NCBI RefSeq assembly: GCF_004216955.1
Contig: NZ_SGXL01000001.1
Location: forward strand, 1,359,034-1,423,033
Reading direction: 5' to 3'
DNA length: 64,000 nt
Origin: Fictibacillus sp. BK138
GTDB taxonomy: Bacteria; Bacillota; Bacilli; Bacillales; Fictibacillaceae
This document shows positions 36,428 to 48,425 of this stretch, piece after piece. Within the stretch, counting starts at the first letter, position 1. The number at the start of each line of letters is the position of its first letter. Made by a program: the position numbers and the translations under genes. The notes under the pieces are model-generated. The model was not told the DNA's origin and did not search any database. It saw nothing but the letters and a program-made list of their open reading frames with translations.

Positions 36428-38548
36428 TTGGCCAACTTGAAGCACGTCCTTTCAAATTATTTCCGTTTAAGCGTAGCAACCGTATCATTTATCCTTATGG
36501 GAATTATTCTATTTGCTATATTAGTCAGCAATGTAACTCCTAATGTCGTTGATGTAAACGTGTATGAGCGTGCTCCTCGCGATATACAATCTCCAATTAC
36601 GATTCCATTGGAAGAGCAGACCGAAGCCAGAAAAAGGCTTGCTGAAGAAAATGTGAAAAATGAATATACTTTCAATAACGACATCGCATTTGAACAGGCT
36701 GACGCGATGAAAATACTGATCAATACAATTATTTCAATAAACAAAACAGAAGAAAAGAAAAAAGATGATGAACCGCTTTTAACCCGCGAACAAAAGATTG
36801 ATCAACTGGAAGATTATATCGATACATCAGAAATTTCTGATGAGACATTTGACACGTTGTTTCGGGCTAGTGAGACTGAGCTGACAAATGTAAGGAATCT
36901 AGGACCCGATGTTGTTAACAGTGTACTTGAAGAACCAATCATGGTTGAAGAGGTTGATGGAAAAAAAGATGAAGCCGTTCGATTAATCCGCGAAAATGGA
37001 AATTTATCTTACTCCCTCAGGAACGCAACAGAGGAAATAACAAGAACGTTTATCATTGCGAACCGGACACTCGATACAGAAAAAACAAGACAAAAACGTA
37101 AAGAAGCGAGTGAAAAAGTTGAAGAAGTTTTTATAAGAGAAGGGGAAGTTTTAGTTAAAAGCGGTTCAGTTATCACACCTGAAATATATGAAAGACTTAA
37201 GAAGGTCGGCCTGCTTGATCAAGAAATGAAAACATATCCGTACTACGGGCTCTTCTTATTTGTTTTACTTGTAATGGCGGGACTTTATTACTTTATGAAA
37301 GAAGAACGGAAGAAAGAGCATTTCAGAAAATATGTAACGATTTATGCCCTGCTTTTTACACTCACACTTGTAGTGATGAAGCTGATCAGTATAAGTACTG
37401 AAATTGGATTGAACAGTTTAATGTATCTTGTTCCAGTAGCTGCCGGTGCGATGATGATCAAAATGCTGTTTAATGAGGAACTTGCTGTCGTTACATCCGT
37501 AATTTTTGCACTTAGTGCTGCACTTATTTTTAATGAACAAACAACAGGGAACTTTAATTTTATAATGAGTCTGTATGTTTTATTTAACGCCATTTCCGGA
37601 ATCGTATTCTTAGGAAAAACACAGCAGCGATCGAAAATTCTTCAAGCAGGATTTTTCGTCTCTTTTATAGCCATTCTAACAGTAGCGAGTGTACTTTTGC
37701 TTCAGAATGGGAAATTCACCTCCTGGCAGATTGGATTGGATCTTGGCTGTGCTGCTTTGTCTGGGTTTATATCAGCAGTACTCACATTAGGGTTGCTGCC
37801 GGTGATTGAATCATCTTTTAATATATTATCTGTTACGAAACTGATCGAGCTTTCAAATCCGAATCACCCGATTCTGCGGAAAGTCCTTATGGAAGCTCCT
37901 GGTACTTATCATCATAGTATCATGGTGGCAAACTTATCTGAAGCTGCCTGTGAGTCGATCGGTGCTAACGGGCTTCTAGCAAGGGTGGGTTCCTACTATC
38001 ATGATGTCGGTAAGACAAAACGGCCGCATTTTTTCATTGAAAACCAGATGAATATGGAGAATCCGCATGATAAGATCGCACCTCAGTTAAGTAAAACGAT
38101 CATCACGGCTCATCCTTATGATGGAGCGGACATGCTTCGGGCAGACAAGATACCTAAAGAGATTATTGATATAGCCGAACAGCATCATGGGACTACGCTT
38201 CTGAAATTTTTCTATCATAAGGCTACTCAATTAACGGAGAAAGAAGTTTCCGAATCGGATTTCCGTTATCCTGGACCAAAAGCACAAACGAAGGAAGTAG
38301 CAATTATAGGTATTTCAGATGCTGTTGAAGCTGCTGTAAGATCTTTAGCAAAGCCCACACCAATAAAAATCGATCAGATCATTCGAAAAATTATAAATGA
38401 CAGACTTGAAGATGGGCAGTTTGATGAATGTGATCTTACGCTAAAAGAGTTGGATACCGTGGCAAAAACCTTAACAGAAACGCTTCAAGGAATATTTCAT
38501 TCTAGAATCGAGTATCCAGAAGAAACGAAAAAGGTGGAAAAACAATGA
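36428..38548 (+). CDS. pgpH: Cyclic-di-AMP phosphodiesterase PgpH (7TMR-HD)
   Basis: A membrane phosphodiesterase of 706 residues that hydrolyses c-di-AMP. It has an N-terminal helix (about 15-35), an extracellular 7TMR-HDED domain (about 45-275), seven transmembrane helices (about 280-470) and a cytoplasmic HD domain with metal ligands in YHHSIMVAN (about 495), [14 protein letters not shown] (about 525) and HHGTTLL. It starts at TTG 36428 with an AGGGAGTGG SD. It overlaps ybeY by 4 bases. Confidence 0.95.
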   Translation: MANLKHVLSNYFRLSVATVSFILMGIILFAILVSNVTPNVVDVNVYERAPRDIQSPITIPLEEQTEARKRLAEENVKNEYTFNNDIAFEQADAMKILINTIISINKTEEKKKDDEPLLTREQKIDQLEDYIDTSEISDETFDTLFRASETELTNVRNLGPDVVNSVLEEPIMVEEVDGKKDEAVRLIRENGNLSYSLRNATEEITRTFIIANRTLDTEKTRQKRKEASEKVEEVFIREGEVLVKSGSVITPEIYERLKKVGLLDQEMKTYPYYGLFLFVLLVMAGLYYFMKEERKKEHFRKYVTIYALLFTLTLVVMKLISISTEIGLNSLMYLVPVAAGAMMIKMLFNEELAVVTSVIFALSAALIFNEQTTGNFNFIMSLYVLFNAISGIVFLGKTQQRSKILQAGFFVSFIAILTVASVLLLQNGKFTSWQIGLDLGCAALSGFISAVLTLGLLPVIESSFNILSVTKLIELSNPNHPILRKVLMEAPGTYHHSIMVANLSEAACESIGANGLLARVGSYYHDVGKTKRPHFFIENQMNMENPHDKIAPQLSKTIITAHPYDGADMLRADKIPKEIIDIAEQHHGTTLLKFFYHKATQLTEKEVSESDFRYPGPKAQTKEVAIIGISDAVEAAVRSLAKPTPIKIDQIIRKIINDRLEDGQFDECDLTLKELDTVAKTLTETLQGIFHSRIEYPEETKKVEKQ

Positions 38549-39008
38549 CATTACATGTTGAGTATTTAAATGAAATGGACGAAAACAGTGAAGAGTTCCA
38601 AGAGTTATTAGCCAATGTACTGCAGAAGGCCTCAGAGATGGAAGAAACGGGACCGGCAGAAGTGTCTGTGACGATCGTTACGAAAGAAAGGATCCAGGAA
38701 ATTAATAGTGAATACCGGCAAAAAGATGCGGTGACAGATGTTATTTCTTTTGCCATGGAAGAAATGGGAGAAGATGAAACAGAGATTATCGGCGGTGAAG
38801 AAACAAGATTCCTAGGAGACATCATCATCTGTTTAGACGTTGCAAAAGAACAAGCAGAAGAATATGGGCATTCTATTGAGAGAGAAATGGGATTCCTTGC
38901 TGTTCACGGATTCCTTCATCTTTTGGGTTATGATCATATGAATGAAGCAGATGAGAAAGCAATGTTTGGCAGACAAGAGGAAATTTTGGAGCAGTACGGA
39001 TTGAAAAG

Positions 39009-39012
<4 letters not shown>
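38545..39012 (+). CDS. ybeY: Endoribonuclease YbeY
   Basis: A zinc-dependent endoribonuclease for 16S rRNA 3' maturation and ribosome quality control. It has 155 residues, with the metal motif [11 protein letters not shown] and the upstream [10 protein letters not shown] and [12 protein letters not shown] segments. It overlaps both pgpH and dgkA by ATGA. Confidence 0.96.
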
Positions 39013-40699
<1,687 letters not shown>

Positions 40700-40797
40700 T
40701 AGTAAAAACTGTTAATTTTTCCTTCACATGAAAACAATGTTTAAGGTGAACCTAGTTATATCAGGAGTAAAAACAAATAGAAAGGTGTGTCCAAACC

Positions 40798-40941
40798 ATG
40801 AAAGAATTTACTTGGAAAGTATTCTGTGAAACGGGCAATATTGATACCTATTTGTTATACAAAGAGCTTGACCAAGAAATAACAGCACTATCAGCAGTTA
40901 TTCCCTATGATGAGTCTCTAGAGGAACCTCCATTTCATTAA
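40798..40941 (+). CDS. yqzL: YqzL family small protein
   Basis: A 47-residue protein (MKEFTWKVFCETGNIDTYLLY at the start, an acidic tail at the end) between era and recO. The FTWKVF-TGNIDTYLLYKEL pattern matches YqzL, a conserved Bacillaceae protein of unknown function. An AAAGGTGTG SD lies about 8 bp upstream of the ATG. Confidence 0.88.
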   Translation: MKEFTWKVFCETGNIDTYLLYKELDQEITALSAVIPYDESLEEPPFH

Positions 40942-40982
40942 TTAACTAAGGTGCCTTCTTAACGAGAGGGTGGTGATATACC

Positions 40983-41726
40983 TTGCTTTATAAAGTGGAA
41001 GGAATAGTCATTAAAACCGTTCCGTATGGAGAATCAAATACGATTATTACTCTATACACGAAGGAACTTGGAAAAATAGGCGTAATGGCAAGAGGAGCAA
41101 AGAAACCTAAAAGCCGCTTCACTTCCATTACGCAGCTTTTTACATATGGAATATTTGTTTTTCAAAGAGGAAGAGGTCTGGGAACTTTGCAACAAGGAGA
41201 AGCATTGTCTTCCTTCCGGCATATTCGTGAAGACTTAGTTAAGACTGCCTATGCAGCTTATCTTTCGGAGCTTCTTGATCGGTTTACTTCTGAGGAAGAC
41301 ATGAAGCCTGACTTGTTTGGCTGGCTGAAGCAGGCTTTAGAATATATAAACCATGGGGTTGATCCTGAGGTCATTACCTTTTTATTCGAAATGAAAATGA
41401 TGAAAACAGCGGGGATTGTACCAGAGCTTAGTAGGTGTGTCTCTTGTCATGCGGCTGAAGGGAATTTTTCTTTTTCCATTCGAGAAGGAGGTTTTCTCTG
41501 TGAAAGATGTGCATACAAAGACCCTTATAGAATGAATATTTCTAAAGGAACTGCACGGCTGCTAAATATGTTTTATCATCTCGATCTTGCCAGACTTGGA
41601 AATGTATCTTTGAAAAAGGAAACGAAAAGAGAGTTGAGAATGCTTTTTGATGCTTACATGGAGGAGTATTCTGGTGTATTTTTAAAATCAAAAAAGTTTT
41701 TAAAACAACTTGATGACCTAACGTAA
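40983..41726 (+). CDS. recO: DNA repair protein RecO
   Basis: A recombination mediator that loads RecA with RecR and anneals DNA. It has 247 residues, with an N-terminal OB fold (VEGIVIKTVPYGESNTIITLYT), a helical domain and four zinc cysteines in CVSCH and CERC. It starts at TTG 40983 after GAGAGGGTGGTG. In B. subtilis glyQ-glyS follow; here a terminator and ccpN follow. Confidence 0.95.
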   Translation: MLYKVEGIVIKTVPYGESNTIITLYTKELGKIGVMARGAKKPKSRFTSITQLFTYGIFVFQRGRGLGTLQQGEALSSFRHIREDLVKTAYAAYLSELLDRFTSEEDMKPDLFGWLKQALEYINHGVDPEVITFLFEMKMMKTAGIVPELSRCVSCHAAEGNFSFSIREGGFLCERCAYKDPYRMNISKGTARLLNMFYHLDLARLGNVSLKKETKRELRMLFDAYMEEYSGVFLKSKKFLKQLDDLT

Positions 41727-41730
41727 ATTC

Positions 41731-41761
41731 AACTGTGAAGACTATCTTTACAGTTTTTTTG
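41731..41761 (+). terminator. Terminator after recO
   Basis: AACTGTGAAG pairs with CTTTACAGTT and is followed by a T7 run. Confidence 0.85.
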
Positions 41762-41831
41762 TTCGCATTTTCTACTTAATGAGTTATAATAATGAAAAAT
41801 AAGTATAACACATTGGATGCAGCAAAAGGTG

Positions 41832-42476
41832 GTGTACAAAATCGAACTAAACAAAAGGCAGCAGAAGATTATTGAGATCGTCAAGGATCACGGACCTATT
41901 ACAGGAGAACAAATTGCTGAACAGCTTGATTTAACGCGGGCGACACTTCGTCCAGATCTAGCCATTTTAACCATGGCAGGTTATTTGGACGCTAGACCGA
42001 GAGTAGGCTATTTTTACACAGGCAAAACAGGTTCACAGTTACTGACAGAAAAAGTGAAAAAAATTAAAGTAGCTGAATTTACTTCTATGCCAGTAGTCGT
42101 ACAAGACTCTGCAACAGTATATGAAGCGATCTGTACCATGTTTTTAGAAGATGTAGGAACATTGTTCATTATCAATAAAAACGGACATCTTGCAGGGGTC
42201 GCTTCACGAAAAGATTTATTGAGGGCTAGTATGGGGAAACAAGAGATCAACAGTATTCCAATAAATATTATCATGACAAGAATGCCTAATATTACGTATT
42301 GTTATAAAGAGGATTTCCTGTTGGATATCGCTCATATTTTGATTGAAAAGCAAATTGACGGGCTCCCGGTAGTGAAACGTTCTAATAATGAGAGCGGCCT
42401 AGAGGTAGTTGGAAGAATCACTAAAACTAATATTACTAAGGCTTTTGTAGAACTTGCTCATGACGAAATACTTTAA
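41832..42476 (+). CDS. ccpN: CcpN-like transcriptional repressor (HTH-CBS)
   Basis: A repressor of gluconeogenic genes (gapB, pckA in B. subtilis). An N-terminal winged HTH (about 5-55; [24 protein letters not shown]) is followed by two CBS domains (about 75-210; [39 protein letters not shown]). The start is uncertain. GTG 41832 is listed; ATG 41817 has no SD; and a very good SD-like AAAGGTGGTG (41825-41834) would best serve a start near the ATC at 41841. A TATAAT lies at 41785-41790. It is cotranscribed with ppsR, as usual. Confidence 0.9.
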   Translation: MYKIELNKRQQKIIEIVKDHGPITGEQIAEQLDLTRATLRPDLAILTMAGYLDARPRVGYFYTGKTGSQLLTEKVKKIKVAEFTSMPVVVQDSATVYEAICTMFLEDVGTLFIINKNGHLAGVASRKDLLRASMGKQEINSIPINIIMTRMPNITYCYKEDFLLDIAHILIEKQIDGLPVVKRSNNESGLEVVGRITKTNITKAFVELAHDEIL

Positions 42477-42493
42477 TAAATGGGGAGGTCAAT

Positions 42494-43309
42494 ATGACAG
42501 GACGTCCAATCGTATATGTCGTTTCTGATTCAGTTGGAGAAACGGCAGAACTGGTTGTAAAAGCGGCTGCTAGCCAATTTAATTCAAATGGAATAGAGAT
42601 AAAAAGGGTTCCCTATGTAGAAGACAAAGAAACGATCGATGAAGTCATTTCTTTAGCAAAGGATCACAATGGGATCATTGCCTATACATTGGTAGTTCCT
42701 GAAATCAGCGAATATGTAGCTAAGCAGGCTGCTGCTAACGGAATTCCAACTGTGGATATTATGGGACCTATTATGAATCAGCTTCAATCCAGGCTAAATC
42801 AGGTGCCGAGATATGAACCTGGAGTCGTACATAAACTAGACGATGAATACTTCAGAAAAGTTGAAGCTATAGAATTTGCAGTTAAGTATGATGATGGAAG
42901 AGATCCAAGAGGAATTTTAAAAGCTGATGTTGTACTAATTGGTGTTTCAAGGACTTCAAAAACACCACTTTCTCAATATCTTGCTCATAAGCGCCTAAAA
43001 GTAGCAAACGTACCTATTGTTCCTGAAGTGGAACCGCCGGAAGAATTGTTTAAAGTATCGCCTAATAAATGTTTTGGGCTAAAGATTACTCCCGAAAAGT
43101 TAAATGATATTCGCAGAGAGCGTCTGAAAGCTTTAGGACTAAATTCAGAAGCTAACTATGCAAACATGGAAAGAATCAAACAAGAACTCATATATTTTAA
43201 TAAGATAGTAGACCGAATTGGTTGCAGAGTAGTGGAAGTATCTAATAAGGCGGTTGAGGAATCAGCTAATGTCATATACAACCTTTTTCAAGGGAAATCC
43301 TATAAATAA
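42494..43309 (+). CDS. ppsR: PPDK regulatory kinase/phosphorylase (PpsR, YqfL)
   Basis: A bifunctional DUF299 Ser/Thr kinase and pyrophosphorylase, named for regulation of pyruvate phosphate dikinase. The 271 residues show [14 protein letters not shown] at the N-terminus, the P-loop-like [15 protein letters not shown] and [11 protein letters not shown]. The target PPDK is not in the window. It lies 17 bp after ccpN with a GGGGAGG SD; the pair links sugar-state sensing to PEP/pyruvate balance. Confidence 0.93.
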   Translation: MTGRPIVYVVSDSVGETAELVVKAAASQFNSNGIEIKRVPYVEDKETIDEVISLAKDHNGIIAYTLVVPEISEYVAKQAAANGIPTVDIMGPIMNQLQSRLNQVPRYEPGVVHKLDDEYFRKVEAIEFAVKYDDGRDPRGILKADVVLIGVSRTSKTPLSQYLAHKRLKVANVPIVPEVEPPEELFKVSPNKCFGLKITPEKLNDIRRERLKALGLNSEANYANMERIKQELIYFNKIVDRIGCRVVEVSNKAVEESANVIYNLFQGKSYK

Positions 43310-43334
43310 AAGCGCAAATTTCTGCGCTTTTTTT
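43308..43334 (+). terminator. Terminator after ppsR
   Basis: AAAGCGCA pairs with TGCGCTTT and is followed by T residues. Confidence 0.85.
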
Positions 43335-43496
43335 ATTTCAATCTTTTTACTGGTAAAATCATTCCGTTTTTATTATAATATTACATTGTGATTAAAAATA
43401 AAAACTTTGACTAAAATAGTGATACATTCAGAATGCAATTTTTATGTAAATGCCAGCAAATAAAGGAGAATCACTGGAAAAGTAGAACATAAAAAT

Positions 43497-43964
43497 ATGG
43501 AAAAATTCAAAGCTGATATATATGTAGATGCAGATGCCTGTCCTGTAGTGATAAAAGAAGAGATTAATAAATATTCAAAGGTGTATCGGTTCGAACCTAT
43601 TTTTGTGACTTCATTTGCACATGCAAGCAGTACAGACCAACCTGGACGCTGGATCCTTGTAGATGCCCGTCCAGAGGAAGTTGACATGTACATACATAAT
43701 CATTCTAAAAGAAATGACATCGTAGTAACCCAGGATCATGCTCTTGCAAGTCTTCTTATTCCAAAAGGGGTTTATGTTATCACCCCAAGAGGGAAACATT
43801 TTCAAGAGAATGAAATGGAAAGAGTTCTTCATGAACGCTATCTGTCTGCAAAAGCAAGACGTTCAGGAAAACATTCTAAAGGTCCTGCTAAATTCACAAA
43901 GGAGGATGCAGAAAGGTTCAGTTCAGTTTTTTGCGAAATCCTGTCGAATGTTGAAGGAAAATAG
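43497..43964 (+). CDS. yqxD: DUF188 (YaiI/YqxD) family protein
   Basis: A 155-residue protein with IYVDADACPVVIKEEI at the N-terminus and DIVVTQDHALASLLIPKGVYVITPRGK in the middle, diagnostic of DUF188, a PIN-like predicted nuclease fold of unknown role. It precedes dnaG as in other bacilli. The first in-frame ATG (43497) has no SD at normal distance; the nearest strong SD, AAAGGAG, is about 30 nt upstream. Confidence 0.88.
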   Translation: MEKFKADIYVDADACPVVIKEEINKYSKVYRFEPIFVTSFAHASSTDQPGRWILVDARPEEVDMYIHNHSKRNDIVVTQDHALASLLIPKGVYVITPRGKHFQENEMERVLHERYLSAKARRSGKHSKGPAKFTKEDAERFSSVFCEILSNVEGK

Positions 43965-44022
43965 ACTTGGGGCACGAATATATATCTAGTGTCAAAAGAA
44001 ACAGAGATTTTGTGGTGGTCAT

Positions 44023-45831
44023 ATGGAACGTATACCAGAAGATTTAATTGAAAAAGTAAGGTCATCAAACGATATTGTAGATGTGATAAGTGATTATGTA
44101 CCTTTAAAAAAGCAAGGACGAAATTATTTTGGTTTATGCCCTTTTCATGGCGAAAAATCACCTTCATTTTCTGTATCACCGGAAAAACAAATCTACCACT
44201 GTTTCGGATGTGGAGCAGGAGGAAATGTTTTTTCATTCTTAATGAATATCGAAGGATATTCTTTCATTGAAGCCGTAACACAACTCGGGAAAAAGAGCTC
44301 GATCGAGCTGCCTCAAATGCATCAGCAAAATTACTCCTTAAAAAGTACTGACGAAAAAAGAAAAATGGCTGATATTCATGAGTTGCTGGCTAAGCTTTAC
44401 CATCATTGTCTCCTTCATACTAAGCAGGGAAGACCAGCACTGGACTATCTGGAAAACAGAGGTTTCACAAGAGAGTCTATCGAACGCTTTCAAATAGGAT
44501 TTGCTCCTGATTCATGGGAAACAGCTTCACAATTTATTCAAAAGCGGGAATTGGATATTACACTTGCCGAGAAAGCTGGTTTGATTGGAAAGCGGCAATC
44601 TGATGGAAAACCTTATGACCGTTTTCGAAACAGAATCATGTTCCCGATATGGGACCGTACTGGTGCAGTGGTTGCCTTTGGAGGAAGAGTTTTAGATAGA
44701 AACGATGAACCGAAGTACTTAAACAGCCCAGAATCAAAAATCTTTCAAAAAGGGAAAACTCTCTACGGTTTGAACCTTTCTAGAGCAGATATCAGACAGA
44801 AACAACATGCCGTTGTTTTTGAGGGATATGTCGATACCATTGCCGCTTATCGAGCAGGTGTTACAAATGGAGTTGCGACACTGGGGACTTCATTAACAGA
44901 GGATCATGCTTCCATATTGAAAAGAAATGTTCAATCTGTCACAATCTGTTATGATTCTGATCGAGCAGGTGTTGAAGCCGCTTTTCGTGCATCAGAAATA
45001 CTGACGAAACAAGGCTGTACAGTTAAAATTTCGCAGATGCCAGACGGAATGGACCCCGATGACTATATCTCCAAATTTGGAGGCGAATCATTCCAAAAGG
45101 ATATAATAGGGGCTAGTCTTACAGTTATGGCATTTAAAATACAATACTATAGACGCGGTAAAAACCTTCGTGATGAAGGAGAACGGATGATCTATATCGA
45201 AGAGGTTATCAGCGAAATAGCCCGTCTTCCAAAAGCGGTTGAAAGAGATCATTATCTCCGTCAGATCGCTTCAGAATTTAATTTGTCATTAGACGCATTA
45301 AAACAACAGCAAATACAGACTTTCAAGCAGCAGCAAAAGTCAAAGGATAACGGCCCAAAAAAACGGGATAATAATTTTAGAATACAAACACTTTTGCAGA
45401 AGTCTTTATTGCCGAAAAATTTAAATGCTGAAAGAATTGTTCTAGCTCACATGCTTAAAAGCGAAGAAACAGCTTTCCTCATTCAGGAAAAGCTTGAAAC
45501 AGGCTTTAATGTAGAAGAACATAATGCAATCGCTGCCTACCTGTATGCCTTTTATGAAGAAGGAAATAAACCCAATGTAGGGCTGTTCATGCAGCGGATT
45601 GACGATGACAAATTAAGAAAACTAGCATCAGAATTAGCAATGCTCACCATCAGTGATGAAATGAATGAAGTTGAGCTTGCAGATTATATTCGAATTATTT
45701 CTAGCTATCCATTATTGCGGGAGATACAAGAAAAAGAAAAACAGCAGGAAAACGCAATAAGAAGGAATGAAATAAAACTGGCAGCCCAAATTGCCCAAGA
45801 AATTATGAGAATGAAAAGATCTCTAAAATAA
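44023..45831 (+). CDS. dnaG: DNA primase DnaG
   Basis: DnaG synthesises RNA primers for replication. The 602 residues comprise an N-terminal CHC2 zinc domain (CPFHGEKSPSFSVSPEKQIYHCFGCG), a TOPRIM catalytic domain (EGYVDTIAAY, then DSDRAG and the DPDDY motif) and a C-terminal helicase-binding domain (about 450-602). It starts the dnaG-sigA macromolecular-synthesis operon. Confidence 0.97.
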   Translation: MERIPEDLIEKVRSSNDIVDVISDYVPLKKQGRNYFGLCPFHGEKSPSFSVSPEKQIYHCFGCGAGGNVFSFLMNIEGYSFIEAVTQLGKKSSIELPQMHQQNYSLKSTDEKRKMADIHELLAKLYHHCLLHTKQGRPALDYLENRGFTRESIERFQIGFAPDSWETASQFIQKRELDITLAEKAGLIGKRQSDGKPYDRFRNRIMFPIWDRTGAVVAFGGRVLDRNDEPKYLNSPESKIFQKGKTLYGLNLSRADIRQKQHAVVFEGYVDTIAAYRAGVTNGVATLGTSLTEDHASILKRNVQSVTICYDSDRAGVEAAFRASEILTKQGCTVKISQMPDGMDPDDYISKFGGESFQKDIIGASLTVMAFKIQYYRRGKNLRDEGERMIYIEEVISEIARLPKAVERDHYLRQIASEFNLSLDALKQQQIQTFKQQQKSKDNGPKKRDNNFRIQTLLQKSLLPKNLNAERIVLAHMLKSEETAFLIQEKLETGFNVEEHNAIAAYLYAFYEEGNKPNVGLFMQRIDDDKLRKLASELAMLTISDEMNEVELADYIRIISSYPLLREIQEKEKQQENAIRRNEIKLAAQIAQEIMRMKRSLK

Positions 45832-45873
45832 TCGGGACGCAAGATGGTTGAAGTTTTGGAAGGAGGGGATCGA

Positions 45874-47004
45874 ATGGCTGAGAAACCAAACCGTCAAGGG
45901 ACGGAAGGCGAATTAACCATCGATCAAGTCAAAGAACAATTAGTTGAAGCCGGTAAAAAGCGAGGTCGGCTGACATATACAGAAATCACAGGCAAACTTG
46001 CTCCATTTGAACAAGATTCAGATCAAATGGATGAATTCTATCATTATCTAGAAGAGCAAGGTGTTGAGGTAGCAGAAGCCTCAGAAGATTCAGATGATGA
46101 AGATGATCCAAAGTTCGAAATGGAAAAAGACGAGGAAGAGTTTGATTTAAATGATCTTAGTGTTCCTCCTGGAGTCAAAATTAATGACCCAGTACGTATG
46201 TACCTCAAAGAAATCGGCCGGGTTGACCTGCTTTCTGCTGATGAAGAAATTGAACTCGCAAAAAGAATTGAAAATGGCGATGAAGAAGCAAAACGCCGTT
46301 TGGCAGAAGCGAACTTGCGACTAGTTGTAAGTATCGCAAAACGTTATGTCGGACGCGGAATGCTGTTCCTGGATCTTATTCAAGAAGGTAACATGGGATT
46401 GATCAAAGCGGTTGAAAAATTCGATTATGATAAAGGGTTTAAATTCAGTACGTATGCGACATGGTGGATTAGACAAGCTATTACACGCGCAATCGCTGAC
46501 CAAGCTCGTACAATTCGTATCCCGGTTCATATGGTTGAGACGATCAATAAGCTAATCCGTGTTCAGCGTCAGCTTCTTCAAGACTTAGGCCGTGAACCTT
46601 CTCCTGAAGAAATCGGAGCTGAAATGGAACTTACACCAGAAAAAGTTCGTGAAATCTTAAAGATTGCTCAAGAACCAGTTTCATTAGAAACACCAATCGG
46701 TGAGGAAGATGACTCCCACTTAGGTGATTTTATTGAAGACCAGGATGCACTTGCTCCATCCGAAGCAGCGGCGTACGAGTTACTAAAAGAACAGCTAGAG
46801 GATGTTCTAGATACTCTGACAGACCGTGAAGAAAACGTTCTTCGTCTGCGTTTTGGTTTAGACGATGGACGGACACGCACTCTTGAAGAAGTAGGTAAAG
46901 TTTTCGGAGTTACGCGTGAGCGTATCCGTCAGATCGAAGCAAAAGCGCTTCGTAAGCTCCGCCATCCAAGCAGAAGCAAACGATTAAAAGATTTTCTAGA
47001 ATAG
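45874..47004 (+). CDS. sigA: RNA polymerase primary sigma factor SigA
   Basis: The main vegetative sigma factor (RpoD), 376 residues. Region 1.1 is short and acidic; region 1.2 is [16 protein letters not shown]; region 2 has [37 protein letters not shown] and [13 protein letters not shown]; region 3 follows; region 4 has [31 protein letters not shown] 45874 gives MAEKPNR behind GGAAGGAGG; the frame also opens 10 codons upstream. Confidence 0.98.
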   Translation: MAEKPNRQGTEGELTIDQVKEQLVEAGKKRGRLTYTEITGKLAPFEQDSDQMDEFYHYLEEQGVEVAEASEDSDDEDDPKFEMEKDEEEFDLNDLSVPPGVKINDPVRMYLKEIGRVDLLSADEEIELAKRIENGDEEAKRRLAEANLRLVVSIAKRYVGRGMLFLDLIQEGNMGLIKAVEKFDYDKGFKFSTYATWWIRQAITRAIADQARTIRIPVHMVETINKLIRVQRQLLQDLGREPSPEEIGAEMELTPEKVREILKIAQEPVSLETPIGEEDDSHLGDFIEDQDALAPSEAAAYELLKEQLEDVLDTLTDREENVLRLRFGLDDGRTRTLEEVGKVFGVTRERIRQIEAKALRKLRHPSRSKRLKDFLE

Positions 47005-47034
47005 AAAGCTTGCCATTTATGGCAGGCTTTTTTA
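47005..47034 (+). terminator. Terminator after sigA
   Basis: AAGCTTGCC pairs with GGCAGGCTT and is followed by a T6 run. Confidence 0.88.
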
Positions 47035-47168
47035 TTTGTTTTTATTTTACTGATTATTCCACTTCAATGCAAACACCCCAAAATCTCAATTATTACTTCA
47101 TTTTGCTTGCAATTACTAGCATATTCTTATGTATTCTTCTCATTATTAAATTTAAAATCGTTTAAATC

Positions 47169-47198
47169 TTGTAAAAATTCAGCCTTTATATCTATAAT
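47169..47198 (+). promoter_or_regulatory. Promoter of the acyl-CoA dehydrogenase operon
   Basis: TTGTAA and TATAAT are separated by 18 bp, about 58 bp upstream of the dehydrogenase start. A cre-like site overlaps the expected start point. Confidence 0.65.
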
Positions 47199-47203
47199 AA
47201 ATA

Positions 47204-47217
47204 TGAAAGCGTATACA
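47204..47217. promoter_or_regulatory. Putative CcpA cre site at the acyl-CoA dehydrogenase promoter
   Basis: TGAAAGCGTATACA fits the cre consensus TGWNANCGNTNWCA at all but one defined position. It begins 6 bp after the -10, so CcpA binding would block initiation. I saw no FadR-type operator. Confidence 0.6.
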
Positions 47218-47255
47218 ATAGAGAGTAATAAATTTTAAAAGGGTGGGATACAGCC

Positions 47256-48395
47256 ATGAATTTTACTTTAACAGAAGAGCAATTGATGATTCAGAAAATG
47301 ATGCGGGAATTTGCGGATGAAGTGGTAGCACCGGGTGCAGAAGCAAGAGACAAAAATAAGGAGTTCCCAGTGGAGATTTTTCAAAAGCTTTCTAAGCTTG
47401 GTATGATGGGACTTCCTTTCCCTGAGGAGTATGGCGGCGGCGGAGCTGATACGATCAGTTTTGCGATTGCCGTTGAGGAACTAAGCCGGGCTTGCGGCTC
47501 TACAGGTATTACATATTCTGCACACGTTTCTTTAGGAGGAGCACCTTTAAATTTATTTGGTACCCATGAACAAAAGGAAAAATATTTAACGCCGATCTGT
47601 ACAGGTGAATCGTTCGGTGCATTTGGGCTGACAGAGCCAAACGCTGGATCTGATGCAGGAGGTACTGAAACTTCAGCTGTCGTAGAAAATGGTGAATGGG
47701 TAATTAACGGAAGCAAGTGTTATATAACGAACGCAAGTTATGCGAAACACTTGGCTCTTACCGCAATCACTAATAGAAATGGCAATGATAAAGAAATCTC
47801 TGCGATTATCGTTCCTACTGATGCAAAAGGCTTTAAAGTAATTGACAACTACGAAAAAATGGGACTTCATTCTTCAAACACTACAGAACTTTTTATGGAA
47901 GATGTAAGAGTTCCTGAAGAAAACTTATTAGGGAAGCGCGGAGACGGCTTTAAACAGTTCCTGGTAACTCTTGATGGAGGAAGAATAGGGATTGGTGCTA
48001 TGGCGGTAGGAATCGCTCAAGCAGCCTATGAGAAGGCGCTAGCTTATGCAAAAGAACGCAAGCAGTTTGGAAGATCAATATCAAAGTTTCAGGCAATACA
48101 ATTCAAGCTGGCTGATATGGCTATGAAAATTGAACTGGCAAGAATGATGGTGTATAAAGCTGCATGGCTGAAAGACCAAGGTAAAAAGTTTTCAAAAGAA
48201 GCATCTATGGCGAAATTATATGCCTCCGAAGCTTGTATGCAGATTTGTTCCGAATCGGTACAAATTCATGGCGGAAATGGGTATATGAGAGATTATCATG
48301 TTGAGCGCTACTTCAGAGATGCTAAGCTTCTTGAGATCGGAGAGGGAACATCTGAGGTTCAGCGCATCGTTATAGCGAGAGAGATCGGCTGCTGA
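47256..48395 (+). CDS. Acyl-CoA dehydrogenase (short-chain type)
   Basis: An FAD enzyme for the first step of beta-oxidation, 379 residues. [13 protein letters not shown] binds flavin/substrate, CYITNASYA lies in the flavin region, and the C-terminal [32 protein letters not shown] holds the catalytic glutamate of the short-chain (butyryl-CoA) class. The pair with the acyl-CoA ligase 30 bp downstream suggests fatty-acid degradation. The B. subtilis order has cccA directly after sigA, so these two genes are an insertion here. Confidence 0.93.
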   Translation: MNFTLTEEQLMIQKMMREFADEVVAPGAEARDKNKEFPVEIFQKLSKLGMMGLPFPEEYGGGGADTISFAIAVEELSRACGSTGITYSAHVSLGGAPLNLFGTHEQKEKYLTPICTGESFGAFGLTEPNAGSDAGGTETSAVVENGEWVINGSKCYITNASYAKHLALTAITNRNGNDKEISAIIVPTDAKGFKVIDNYEKMGLHSSNTTELFMEDVRVPEENLLGKRGDGFKQFLVTLDGGRIGIGAMAVGIAQAAYEKALAYAKERKQFGRSISKFQAIQFKLADMAMKIELARMMVYKAAWLKDQGKKFSKEASMAKLYASEACMQICSESVQIHGGNGYMRDYHVERYFRDAKLLEIGEGTSEVQRIVIAREIGC

Positions 48396-48425
48396 TTTTC
48401 ATAATTTAATATGATGGGGTGAATT

